From Pseudomonadales bacterium (GTDB lineage: Bacteria; Pseudomonadota; Gammaproteobacteria; Pseudomonadales; DT-91), in the NCBI GenBank assembly GCA_013215055.1, contig JABSRQ010000009.1, positions 62,001 through 126,000 of the forward strand: a DNA stretch of 64,000 bases, in the 5' to 3' direction. A program made the position numbers and the translations under genes. Shown here one piece after another: positions 34,901 to 41,812 of the stretch (position 1 is the stretch's first letter; the number at the start of each line of letters is the position of its first letter). The notes below the pieces were generated by a model. That model was not told where the DNA came from. It saw only the letters and a program-made list of their open reading frames with translations, and searched no databases.

Positions 34901-37316
34901 TCATAAAGAAGCCATCTTGAATATCAATTAAAAATTTACTCTTAAGCACAAAGTCCAATAGAAATAGTGCAGAGCGAATATTGATGGCGGTTTCACTGGT
35001 GAGGGTTTGACTAAATAATGTTGCCGGTACCGCCGAGGTTAAACCTCTGGCGACTCTGTCTCTGGCAAAAGCATAAGCCGGAGCCGGAGCCGTAGTATCC
35101 GTACCAACAATCAGATCACGATATTGTGCCGCGGTTGTTGGATATACGGCCAATAAAGCTTCTACCAAACCTGCATCCAGGCTGGCCTGTTGAATCGCAG
35201 ATTGCACAGCATCCGGCGCAAATTGTGCGTAAAAGCCCACCCGGGTAGTTAATATTTCTGCGGTATCGGTGGGAGATTCACCTAAAGATAAACTCAAGGC
35301 TCTCACAATTTCAGAGCTTTCAACCACATCGCCCCCCGCTGGCAGCGGCGTAAATCGACCATTAAATATAGGGAAACCTTCGGGCGTTAAGTTAACCGAT
35401 TCATTCACCCAGTTGAAATTTTCGGCTACTATACCGGCCAAGGTTTTTAATTGAATAGTGCGGTCTTTATTGGCAACCAGCGCATCGATAACTGCATTGG
35501 AAACAAGGCTTGATTCAGACAGGCGGCTACTTAATTCATAATAGAGCCGCACCCTATCTAAAAGATTAAAGTCTGCATCAGTTGGTGTCGCCAGTGGATC
35601 TGAAATGCGTGAAAAAGCTGCATCTAAAGCTAGCTGAACAGTCTCTAAGGTTTCCCCTCCTAATAAAACACTCACCACATCGGTAAAGGCAGGCGCATAA
35701 AACAGTTTGCCATTGCTACCGACTTCTAACACATCGGTGGTGTATTCACTATCCGCATCCAGGGTGCCAGAGCCAACCTTAAAGATACGTATATTTCTAT
35801 CGCCAAAACCTCGTCCTCCGGGTATGTTTTCAGTCGGTATATGAAATGGAGCGGGCAGATTGACGGCAACGACTCCCGCATCAGCGGCGACATTTTGATC
35901 AACAATAACCGCCAAGCCCATAGATAGGAAGAAGCGTCTTAGCGCTACACTTAATTGGCGGTTTTGCTCTTCTTGTTGCTCAGCCTGAGCGGCGGCTAAA
36001 GCTTCTGCATCGTTTGGGTCTATACCAAACAATGCAGCCAATGCCGCATCATCTTCAGCTGCCGCGGCCAAGGTATCATCAACACCATCGGAAAGAGTAT
36101 CGTTGAGTACAGCTTCCAGTCCTGCCAATAAACCTTGAGATTCACTGTCTAAAGAAGATTCAAGTGTGCTGTCTTCTTCACTGATAACTTCTTCTGAATC
36201 GATAACGGTCTCTTCCAATGCCAAGATAGCGGCAGCTTCATCTTCTACCGTGCCCTCAATAACCTCTTCCAGGCTTAAAAGCTCGGCATCCGTAACAATA
36301 ATTTCCAGCTCGGCTTCCTGCTGCGCAATCACCTCGGCAGCTGTCTGGCCCTCGGGTATTTCAATAATGGTATCGGCAGCCTCCGCAACCACCCGGGTAA
36401 TTTCATCAACAATTTCTGCAATAACAGTCTCGGTTAAAGCGACTACCGTAGCTTCGGCCAGGCCCATATCGGTTAACGAACCAATCGCATCACGGATTTG
36501 ATCAAGAATGGTTTTAACCACTCGATGCACAATAGGATCAACGATCACCGGCACAGGCTCACCGGTGCTTTCATCTATATTACTGGGGTCAGCGATAGAC
36601 TGAATAGCGATGGCTTTTTTTACCCCAAGCGCATTTTCCTTAACAATCAAAGCTCGAACCTGTAATTGCCCAAGCGCTCTAAATGCCGCAACAACTGCAT
36701 TTTCAGAGGCGTTGGCAGCAACAAGATTACGGCTAATTAAATAATCCCTGACATCATCTGCTCGGATTTGATAGGCACCGGCCTCATCGGTGGCTACGGT
36801 TGCAATCGGTGTGGTAAAATCGACATCCGACAATAAAAAGATAGAGACCAGCGCCTTCGCAGGCTGCATATCACTTCTATCAAAACTATTATCACTAAGA
36901 TCAGCAACCCGGGCTAATGAAGAGATATCCGGCTCCGTCTGCGCCTGTTTAATATAACTGGTTTTTGTGGATGTTCTAGACGTCGCTACCGTAGTAGGGA
37001 AATCCGCCACCGTACCTTGTAAGGTTAATGCGCTCAGGGTTTCTGTACCGGTTCCAGTACCTGTTCCAGTACCTGTTCCGGTTGACGTGCTGGTAGAGGT
37101 TTGCGTAACCGTTGATGTATCCGCCGGCCCTTCGGTGGTATCCCCTCCCCCTCCTCCGCTATCACTACAGGCGCTTAAGAATAGCAAACTCAACATCACA
37201 GGTATTAATAATAAAGTGCTTAGGCATTTTTTAGCGTCATAAACGATAAAACAACATGCCAATAATGAGTTGGGCGCGGTAAACGCAGGAGGGGATTTTC
37301 TCATAGTGTGGTTCAC
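28974..37316 (-). CDS. Giant lipoprotein, 2780 residues, with Ca-binding-type Asp repeats
   Basis: A single uninterrupted 8.3-kb frame. The long N-terminus carries a signal sequence ending in the lipobox LSAC (acylated C50), then SDSGGGGG and a Thr/Ser/Gly linker. Residues about 110-500 are Ala/Glu/Asp-rich and helical; the rest is beta-rich, acidic (many DxDxDG motifs) and resembles large surface or adhesin-like proteins of marine bacteria. Thrombospondin type 3-like Asp repeats appear at about 1440-1465 (DEDFDGVPALFDPNDAD) and 2265-2305 (DIDGDTVMNFEDNC, DTDQDGLGDVCD), which would bind calcium. GTG at 37316 or ATG at 37304 may start it; the latter gives a still long N-region. No enzymatic motif is seen. 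Attached to the outer membrane or exposed is inference. Confidence 0.85.
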   Translation of the reverse strand: MNHTMRKSPPAFTAPNSLLACCFIVYDAKKCLSTLLLIPVMLSLLFLSACSDSGGGGGDTTEGPADTSTVTQTSTSTSTGTGTGTGTGTGTETLSALTLQGTVADFPTTVATSRTSTKTSYIKQAQTEPDISSLARVADLSDNSFDRSDMQPAKALVSIFLLSDVDFTTPIATVATDEAGAYQIRADDVRDYLISRNLVAANASENAVVAAFRALGQLQVRALIVKENALGVKKAIAIQSIADPSNIDESTGEPVPVIVDPIVHRVVKTILDQIRDAIGSLTDMGLAEATVVALTETVIAEIVDEITRVVAEAADTIIEIPEGQTAAEVIAQQEAELEIIVTDAELLSLEEVIEGTVEDEAAAILALEETVIDSEEVISEEDSTLESSLDSESQGLLAGLEAVLNDTLSDGVDDTLAAAAEDDAALAALFGIDPNDAEALAAAQAEQQEEQNRQLSVALRRFFLSMGLAVIVDQNVAADAGVVAVNLPAPFHIPTENIPGGRGFGDRNIRIFKVGSGTLDADSEYTTDVLEVGSNGKLFYAPAFTDVVSVLLGGETLETVQLALDAAFSRISDPLATPTDADFNLLDRVRLYYELSSRLSESSLVSNAVIDALVANKDRTIQLKTLAGIVAENFNWVNESVNLTPEGFPIFNGRFTPLPAGGDVVESSEIVRALSLSLGESPTDTAEILTTRVGFYAQFAPDAVQSAIQQASLDAGLVEALLAVYPTTAAQYRDLIVGTDTTAPAPAYAFARDRVARGLTSAVPATLFSQTLTSETAINIRSALFLLDFVLKSKFLIDIQDGFFMSFNLDGLVANERLVPNFNNIKFMVGNENVTVATIVSSMLNVTQIANGDFFTSANTLLLTGLVGLPVLPEFKEQNIEDFSAELGSVADTVQLSCTVEMFDGSDPAAGSNPLSLAVYAVDYDPDTGAFRKGDEVMAAQASALVADTSKRTYSLSGLPSFVFDGTDNIYGQDYVLRFTKGDYQTDLPELFFWVDGYQPEIMLCDPEFPLFIGPDQEFTPVPSLGMVADQSRPSIDGTTSEAEGIDLSNFEQPGAPIYITESEQTDGLGSIDFSFVSTDTGYSITGLTGSTVGFAPLFGAYVDGQLELALIASGAHEALYGMHSVIGSDIRSLIETVVSDDSVLNSAIDVSSDAELFDYERLYLMRDADGKFWIIELRFLDIFVDFDGSSQAFIDVGFASVNSLGQVDIPQAAFDDFGGGDPGQTGAGLFFQSMLYGDWMVLSPPAGYDGPMLLEAEEVSFGGNAAVYDALEAATDGVVIRYSSNHFDQNITSVDDFSSVFGEPADYSNVPVRLDAGREGITFVKFSFDQPSLSYVMTPSPVEAGGFVTNLEHNDIVAVFDNNVDGGQSPVYLGRVVKHLPADDPYANFEISLEWIDFAAVLADVPVDGVADPRQVVCFTDDATTCPTEHPSLAFASALDTSVGTVFDEDFDGVPALFDPNDADPNVPGSGFGGDAGGFNEGLAVNMLFESDGAGGVTQSFLVETFNVYPGEIQSVSVSSAIFGVDSVQQTLFTCAPPTLDDSGNFTDFVCTRRDVAGGVTVSLAFSNGGGVGFVLSVPTATMDVLTDFVELEYEITYRIPADLDGNPFLCGDTACPARPNTVGHIGVNIPAETPAVLTDLNFTTGTDEPVSFAGLTELDVTREFVISGLPIPGAEDYELNIFCAGSQPGDEQWLPEEHMQFFAPARDETGRNIQPEFFLDVPWIGGGRTCDISLNAFLASPSGEFIGISSITFDDIRVTGGNSGGFFDNELGLMIGQSVCIEASAIEGEPPAVVSEACTVENTLFTVTDIVAGENGNTAVITLGDGVTEAHADGGRRHLTEGVLTANATVSIDIDLTDTSGEIQPPSCGVISGDEFSNSCIDNPIMTAFLEVNVDATVMGLSTAIQNLAMTISGPVDSNGDIPLNMPGFYQLVDEIGKPVMEMEINVFTEADGSTEIWGRFTLTAGVNNFDGTGERVLNVTAPGFMFINHINGQPVDFDLRFVHITPDGLDGEMGVAWWLPPPRFDLTQAQDINGDGVMDVSAVYAAPMWTITFSDSVISLTHFTDNGPMDIVANADGTYTVTVDESIMPYANFDVEFADAFFGVNMQLEGETNSFIEWFNFSGGGGDPTGPGGCSDCPMPLAQFILSSGSLTISNDSTIGINMDGVGMALATVTVSEADVTIALPVDATGINLTSFDFNTNQQIQGTQLSFVRNGSFIFVEYNDSNAGAQSFGFEFQDFGIDVQILVWEGGGTGGGSDGQDINPDIDGDTVMNFEDNCQLIANLDQLDTDQDGLGDVCDITVPVMPGIYLTQVVHDAGSMEFDDLEGDCIAAANETLFIDIQTQGNQIFLHIEDDDTVFAIAQTDGSFELLTDPSGDFVPTTGQFDDVAGSFTFSFTEQEGSADGVVSCAAMATVTGILPDMAVNEEAALSTGISWFDSDVDDMGTVEFEYGILQGTSIESVFIWDFFATTPGWMALSPATEDSEFYLTANGIEEVDDFILVNGYVANGETALLQPSVAGVASTAEIEALDLASFDIAGLSVADIIDEDFELGLPDGLSFSTGAIAYVATITLQQDYYYFECDEGFDPWFESNLVCDNIVAIDFIEDVTTGNFDPVPATTLDEVVNASDAMAAGTAVGGINAGYGYDMGGDYQILALLVSDDGNAAGANLMAKFVKQYWATGMTEPLMDGPAQLALVGDVQTIEFTLPDMVVKLGEFDEDIIARFVFVDTVLETGMAIVRQGEKGLAGSKEKELLFNATATDDVINNFNPASSTTIP
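37045..37083 (-). repeat. 12-bp tandem repeat encoding a Gly-Thr linker
   Basis: About three copies of a 12-base unit (GGAACAGGTACT and near variants) encode alternating Gly-Thr just after the lipoprotein's acylated cysteine. Unit length is a multiple of three, so gain or loss of copies changes linker length without a frameshift. Confidence 0.75.
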
Positions 37317-37515
37317 TCAAAAAGTTAAATTTTTAAAGCAAAGGGGAACGGCTTTCATCATTCTGGCAAGTAAACGCTATGCTGAAAAACATTTAATTAG
37401 ATCGAATACGCATATAAAAACCTGCTCAAACAAGCGTCTATTAAGTGATTATTTTGACTGGGTTTTTTGAATTAACTGAAGAATAAAAGATAAAAAACAA
37501 GCTTAATGATAGCGT

Positions 37516-38238
37516 TTACCCCGACTTTAACGCCTGTCGAAGAAAGCTTAATAGCCAGCTAGCGATTAAAGCATTGCTGGCTGGAGACGTTAAACTTTTA
37601 AGCGCTGATTGATAAACAGACTCACCCATATGCTGCCTATGCAAAGAAAATAACTGCGCCGCATATTCCGGGATAAATTCAGGGTGGCCCTGCATGGTTA
37701 AGATATGGCCGTCTATTGCACACATCGCAATGGGACAAAAATCATTGCCCGCCAACACCTTTGCACCAGTGGCTATTTTTTCAACTTGATCTTGATGAGT
37801 GGCTAGCAAATAAAATTGCCCATGTTCGGCATCAAAGCCGAAGTCTTTAGCCTCCTTGCCCAAGGTATAGGATTGCAAACCTGCACCCCAGCCTTTAGCC
37901 GACTTTTCCGTGTGCCCACCTAAAACATGGGCGATTAATTGATGGCCAAAACAAATGCCGATTAAGGCTTTTTTACGGCTGTGGAGTTTTTTAACAAACG
38001 CCGCCAAGGTTTTAATCCAAGGCGCATTATCATAAACACTGGCCTTGCTTCCGGTGATTAAATAGGCATCAACCTCATCCACCAAAGACGGGTATTCTCC
38101 CGCAACCACGTTGTACACCCGATAAGAAATATCCGACTCTGCCGCGCTCAGCAAGCGCATAAACATCTGGTCATAGCCACCAAAGGTGCTACGTAACTCA
38201 CGACCCAGGACATCGGCGAGTAAAATACCTATTTTCAT
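37516..38238 (-). CDS. Class I glutamine amidotransferase-like protein
   Basis: A 240-residue stand-alone GATase1 protein. The nucleophile elbow GICFGHQL places catalytic Cys at residue 96, and QGHPEF supplies H185 and E187, completing the triad. Stand-alone members include gamma-glutamyl hydrolases and PuuD-like or GuaA-N-like proteins; the arrangement (AYLITGSKASVYD near the start, QGHPEF late) is like the yeast/plant GGP and bacterial YP-type GATases of uncertain substrate. No partner synthase is adjacent. ATG start is clear. Confidence 0.85.
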   Translation of the reverse strand: MKIGILLADVLGRELRSTFGGYDQMFMRLLSAAESDISYRVYNVVAGEYPSLVDEVDAYLITGSKASVYDNAPWIKTLAAFVKKLHSRKKALIGICFGHQLIAHVLGGHTEKSAKGWGAGLQSYTLGKEAKDFGFDAEHGQFYLLATHQDQVEKIATGAKVLAGNDFCPIAMCAIDGHILTMQGHPEFIPEYAAQLFSLHRQHMGESVYQSALKSLTSPASNALIASWLLSFLRQALKSG

Positions 38239-38383
38239 CTACCACAGCCTTATCGCCCAAGATGGACATAAACGTTGCCGATAATAAGAATAGGTCAGCA
38301 ACGCTATTGCGCTGCTTTCATTGCAAATTAACGCGAGCTAGATATCGCGCTGGAAGTCTGTGCATTCACATCGCAGGTTTAAA

Positions 38384-39040
38384 TTACAGCATTTTCCACG
38401 AATAAATTGCCGTAATTGCCAGCGTATAGGCAGCCAGAATATAAACATTCCTGGGGTTGCCGGAAAGTTTGGGGGTTTTAATTTGCGACACATTCAAGGC
38501 TGCCAGCCCAACACCTGCGGCAAACAAAACCGCGGAAAAAACACCGCTGCTAAACAGACCTTCAAACAAAAACACCAGAACCAGGATTAAACTATTATTA
38601 TCCATCGCCAGCCCGGTGTATTTAGAGCCGCCCGCCAAACCAAAAGTACTGAAATAACTCAGGCGTATGGCACAGGCTGCCAACATAAAAAAGGCGCCCA
38701 GAAGAAATATCGGCTGGTATTCCCCATAACTTAACAAAAGGATCGCAGGCGTTACACCGTAGCTTACGATATCGATTAATACATCAAGCTGACCACCAAA
38801 GGTACTATCTTCTCCGGTACGGCCTTTCATTCTTCTTGCCACAAGCCCATCGGCCCAATCGAAGGCTACGGCCCAAACCATGCCGATCATCGCCGCGTAA
38901 TAAATCCCGAGTATGGAAAAATAAATCGCCAATAAGGTACAAGCTAATCCGGCCAGTGAACAGAGATTCGGAAGATCTTTAACATAGGAAAGAATCGCTG
39001 GCGGCTGCACCGCTTGAGCCGTGGTATTTTCTGTGGTCAT
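38384..39040 (-). CDS. CDP-alcohol phosphatidyltransferase (PssA/Pcs-like)
   Basis: A 218-residue integral-membrane enzyme that joins an alcohol to CDP-diacylglycerol (or a CDP-alcohol to a lipid). The catalytic motif is DWADGLVAR followed by FGGQLDVLID, giving the four acidic residues D61, D64, D86 and D90 of the family; the spacing between AR and the next G is about four residues longer (RMKGRTGEDST) than the usual eight. About seven membrane segments follow. I start at the ATG 39038-39040, with AGGA before it; the ORF extends 12 residues further without support. Its divergent neighbour is a cytidylyltransferase, suggesting joint head-group synthesis. Confidence 0.85.
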   Translation of the reverse strand: MTTENTTAQAVQPPAILSYVKDLPNLCSLAGLACTLLAIYFSILGIYYAAMIGMVWAVAFDWADGLVARRMKGRTGEDSTFGGQLDVLIDIVSYGVTPAILLLSYGEYQPIFLLGAFFMLAACAIRLSYFSTFGLAGGSKYTGLAMDNNSLILVLVFLFEGLFSSGVFSAVLFAAGVGLAALNVSQIKTPKLSGNPRNVYILAAYTLAITAIYSWKML

Positions 39041-39130
39041 TACACATCCTGAAAAACATAAATTTAGAATTGTCACACTAAAAACGCGCTAAGGTGACAG
39101 GTTTATTTTTAATTAAAAATAGCGTCTGGA

Positions 39131-39139
39131 GGGGGGGGG
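39131..39139. repeat. Homopolymeric G9 tract in a promoter region
   Basis: Nine consecutive G in the 149-base gap between the divergent phosphatidyltransferase and cytidylyltransferase genes, about 50 bases before the latter's ATG and close to a TATGGT (39146-39151) that could be its -10. Poly-G tracts of this length are prone to slippage. Confidence 0.6.
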
Positions 39140-39189
39140 CTGTGGTATGGTAGCAGCCAAATTCACCCCCTCATAGGTAAAGTTAACAA

Positions 39190-39636
39190 ATGATCGTATA
39201 TACCGTAGGTACATTTGATTTATTACATGTTGGTCATCTGGCATTGCTGGAATATTGCAAAACCCTGGGTGACGTATTAGCCGTAGGTGTTGCTTCCGAT
39301 GCCGTGGTCCATTCTTATAAACCTAATGTGCCGGTAGTTCCTCTTAATCAACGCGAAACCATGCTTAAGGCATTACGCTGTGTTGATATTGTACGCCCGT
39401 ATCATGAACTTGAATATGTCACCGCCTGTAAAGAATTGAATGTCGATATCTTTGTTATCGGCGAAGATTGGGGCGATCAACCTCATAATCTTGCGGTAGA
39501 AGCCTACTTAAAGTCTAAAGGCAAACAGATTATTCAGGTCAGCTATAACCCACAGACCTCATCCACCCGCATTAAACAAGCGGTCATCGCGCAGAAAGGT
39601 AAAGCTAAAAGCGCGACACTTGCATCGATAGGCTAA
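39190..39636 (+). CDS. Cytidylyltransferase-family protein (TagD-like)
   Basis: A 148-residue nucleotidyltransferase. The HxGH motif is HVGH at 13-16 (TFDLLHVGH), and the C-terminal signature is SSTRIKQ. Length and the GEDWGD segment resemble glycerol-3-phosphate cytidylyltransferase and phosphocholine or other CTP-dependent enzymes, which make CDP-glycerol or another CDP-alcohol. Acting with the divergent CDP-alcohol phosphatidyltransferase is plausible: one makes the CDP-alcohol, the other transfers. Substrate unproven. AGG precedes the ATG; the phosphodiesterase gene lies 135 bases downstream behind a Pho box. Confidence 0.85.
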   Translation: MIVYTVGTFDLLHVGHLALLEYCKTLGDVLAVGVASDAVVHSYKPNVPVVPLNQRETMLKALRCVDIVRPYHELEYVTACKELNVDIFVIGEDWGDQPHNLAVEAYLKSKGKQIIQVSYNPQTSSTRIKQAVIAQKGKAKSATLASIG

Positions 39637-39651
39637 TCGCAGCACAAAAAA

Positions 39652-39707
39652 CTGTCATAAAAAGTTCTTCCCACTGTCATCTCTTAGTCATATAACCTGA
39701 ATATGCT
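39652..39707 (+). promoter_or_regulatory. Tandem Pho box and -10 upstream of the phosphodiesterase
   Basis: Four 7-base units spaced exactly 11 bases: CTGTCAT (39652), AGTTCTT (39663, poor), CTGTCAT (39674) and TAGTCAT (39685). Two direct repeats with 4-base spacers form a Pho box, so this is a doubled site. Ten bases after the last unit is TATGCT (39702-39707), correctly placed as the -10 of a PhoB-activated promoter. It indicates control by phosphate starvation. Confidence 0.7.
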
Positions 39708-39771
39708 GAGCTTAATTGATGCATCAACACCCTCTTGTTGATCATCACAGCTTATGACGCGGGTAAAAGAT

Positions 39772-40632
39772 ATGTCTAATAAAGTAATTTTGATTGTGCT
39801 TGATGGTTTGGCTTATGAAACCGCCGAACAATGCATGGGGTTTCTCCAGGCCTTAAAAGAACAGGGGCAGACATCACTGTATAAGATACAATGTGAACTG
39901 CCCTCTATGTCTAGGCCGTTATATGAGACGATCTTGACTGGCGTGACTCCTGCTATCAGCGGCATTAGCAACAATCAGGTCAACCGAAACTCGAATCAAC
40001 ACAGTGTTTTCAGCTTGGCCAGGGAGGCCGGTTTGAGTACCGCAGCAGCCGCATTTCACTGGTTTAGCGAGCTCTATAATCACAGCCCTTACGAGCCCGT
40101 TCGAGACCGACACACCATCGATAGCACGCAGCTGATTCAATACGGCCATTTCTACCATGAGGGCAATTATCCCGACAGCCATTTATACCTGGATGCAGAG
40201 CTATTACGACGCCGATACAACCCTGACTTCCTGTTGGTACATCCCATGAGTATCGATGAAGCCGGACATCATTCCGGGCTTGATAGCACACATTATCGTA
40301 ATGCGGTTCGACATTCTGATAAGGAATTATCCAAATATCTCCCTAGCTGGATAGCCGCCGGTTATCAGATTTTAATCACCGCAGATCATGGCATGAATAA
40401 CGATAAAAGCCATGGCGGAACGTTGCCGGAAGAGCGGGATATCCCCTTATATGTGATAGGTGAGGGTTTCACTCATCAGCAAGATTGTCATATTAAACAA
40501 ACGGATATTTGTGGGCTGATTTGTCAGTTGCTGGGGCTTACCGATCACAACAAGGCCGTGACCGATAATTTTCTGATTGAAACTCAAACACCTAGACCAA
40601 AGCCAGCGTATTGTCAGGCCGTTGGCAGCTAA
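39772..40632 (+). CDS. Alkaline-phosphatase-superfamily phosphodiesterase/pyrophosphatase
   Basis: A 286-residue enzyme of the nucleotide pyrophosphatase/type I phosphodiesterase group. Metal-binding elements are visible: LIVLDGL (D11), DEAGHHSG and TADHGMN (Asp-His), with a nucleophile region LPSMSRPLYETILTG where S45 or S47 would be phosphorylated. No signal peptide, so it is probably cytoplasmic. I use the ATG at 39772 (MSNKVILIVLDG), which starts at the first beta strand; an upstream ATG at 39754 adds six residues. A tandem Pho box in front suggests it releases phosphate or recycles nucleotide or lipid head groups when phosphate is short. Confidence 0.85.
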   Translation: MSNKVILIVLDGLAYETAEQCMGFLQALKEQGQTSLYKIQCELPSMSRPLYETILTGVTPAISGISNNQVNRNSNQHSVFSLAREAGLSTAAAAFHWFSELYNHSPYEPVRDRHTIDSTQLIQYGHFYHEGNYPDSHLYLDAELLRRRYNPDFLLVHPMSIDEAGHHSGLDSTHYRNAVRHSDKELSKYLPSWIAAGYQILITADHGMNNDKSHGGTLPEERDIPLYVIGEGFTHQQDCHIKQTDICGLICQLLGLTDHNKAVTDNFLIETQTPRPKPAYCQAVGS

Positions 40633-40650
40633 TCGCTAATGAGATCAGAG

Positions 40651-41685
40651 CTAAAACCCTTCCAGCACCAGTTTGCCAATCATTGTCTGCGTTTCAATGC
40701 GGGCATGGGCCTTGATCAGGTTCTCGCTGTTAATCTTGCCCATATGTTGTTTAAGCGTGCTTTTAATTTTCCCGGATGATAATAATTCACCCACCTTGTT
40801 TAACAAGTGATGTTGCTCAATCATATCTTCCGTTTGAAAGAGGCTGCGGGTAAACATTAATTCCCAAATTAACGCGACACTCTTGGTTTTTAACGCCATA
40901 AAATCCAGCGGCTCAGCGGGATCATCAATTAAACAGATTTTACCCTGCGGTTTTATCACCTCGATATAATCGGCAAAATGTTTATCCGTTTGGGTAAGGC
41001 TGGCAATAAAACTGACCTCATCAAAACCCAGACGCTTAAGTTCATCGGCGATACCGGCATGATGATCGATAACATGATCCGCACCCAGTTCCTGAACCCA
41101 TTGCTGGCTTTCTTCTCGACTGGCTGTGGCAATCACCGTGACATCCGTCAAGGCCTTGGCCAACTGAATCATCATGCTGCCCACACCTCCGGCCGCACCC
41201 ACAATCAATAACACCGAGGGAGTAGACTGATATTCAGATTTTTTCTCTACGCCTAAACGCTCAAATAATATTTCCCATGCGGTAATACTGGTCAGCGGTA
41301 CAGCGGCCGCCTCGGCATTACTTAAGTTTTTAGGTTTAAAGCCGACAATACGTTCATCAACCAACTGAAACTCACTATAGCAGCCTGCACGTGTCACATC
41401 GCCGGCATAAAAAACCTCATCCCCCACATTAAATAAACTCACCTGCGAGCCTATGGCTTTTACAACACCCACGGCATCCCAGCCCAAGATTTTGGCCTGG
41501 CCTTTTTCAGGCAAGGCCCGCAGGCGAATTTTTGCATCCACCGGATTCACGCTGATGGCCTTAACCTCAACTAAAAGGTCATGACCCGAAGCTTCAGGCA
41601 CAGGCTGTGAACTATCAAACAAAGCATGGCTTTGCTGAATATCTAAGCTTTGATCAAAAACAACGGCTTGCATAACATCAGGCAT
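40651..41685 (-). CDS. Zinc-free quinone-oxidoreductase-like dehydrogenase (MDR family)
   Basis: A 344-residue medium-chain dehydrogenase/reductase. The N-terminal catalytic domain shows NPVDAKIR and GWDAVGVV, and the cofactor domain has VGAAGGVGSMMIQLAK, the NADPH-binding AxxGxxG variant of QOR proteins. The structural- and catalytic-zinc cysteines of classical alcohol dehydrogenases are absent. It fits the TIGR02817-type 'zinc-binding ADH family' group, probably reducing quinones or enones. Convergent with the phosphodiesterase gene across 18 bases. Confidence 0.88.
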   Translation of the reverse strand: MPDVMQAVVFDQSLDIQQSHALFDSSQPVPEASGHDLLVEVKAISVNPVDAKIRLRALPEKGQAKILGWDAVGVVKAIGSQVSLFNVGDEVFYAGDVTRAGCYSEFQLVDERIVGFKPKNLSNAEAAAVPLTSITAWEILFERLGVEKKSEYQSTPSVLLIVGAAGGVGSMMIQLAKALTDVTVIATASREESQQWVQELGADHVIDHHAGIADELKRLGFDEVSFIASLTQTDKHFADYIEVIKPQGKICLIDDPAEPLDFMALKTKSVALIWELMFTRSLFQTEDMIEQHHLLNKVGELLSSGKIKSTLKQHMGKINSENLIKAHARIETQTMIGKLVLEGF

Positions 41686-41812
41686 AAAAAAATATCCATG
41701 GCAGGTAAAATCATTGGTCTGGAATATACATCAACGGGAATAAGATTCATCTGTTATTTTTCACCAGCAGGGCTGTTAAAAAACCAGCCAATACACAAAG
41801 GGATTAAAGGCC

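Noticed and set aside
37045-37083. Tandem repeat considered as a CRISPR array
   Set aside because: Units of 12 bases with no spacers, in frame within a Gly-Thr linker; no cas genes.
39071-39099. TGTCAC...GTGACA repeat upstream of the phosphatidyltransferase considered as a Pho box
   Set aside because: Inverted rather than direct, and the 11-base phasing of a Pho box is absent.
39716-39727. TTGATGCATCAA palindrome before the phosphodiesterase
   Set aside because: It lies in the leader downstream of the Pho promoter; short and AT-rich, with no second copy, so not reported as an operator.
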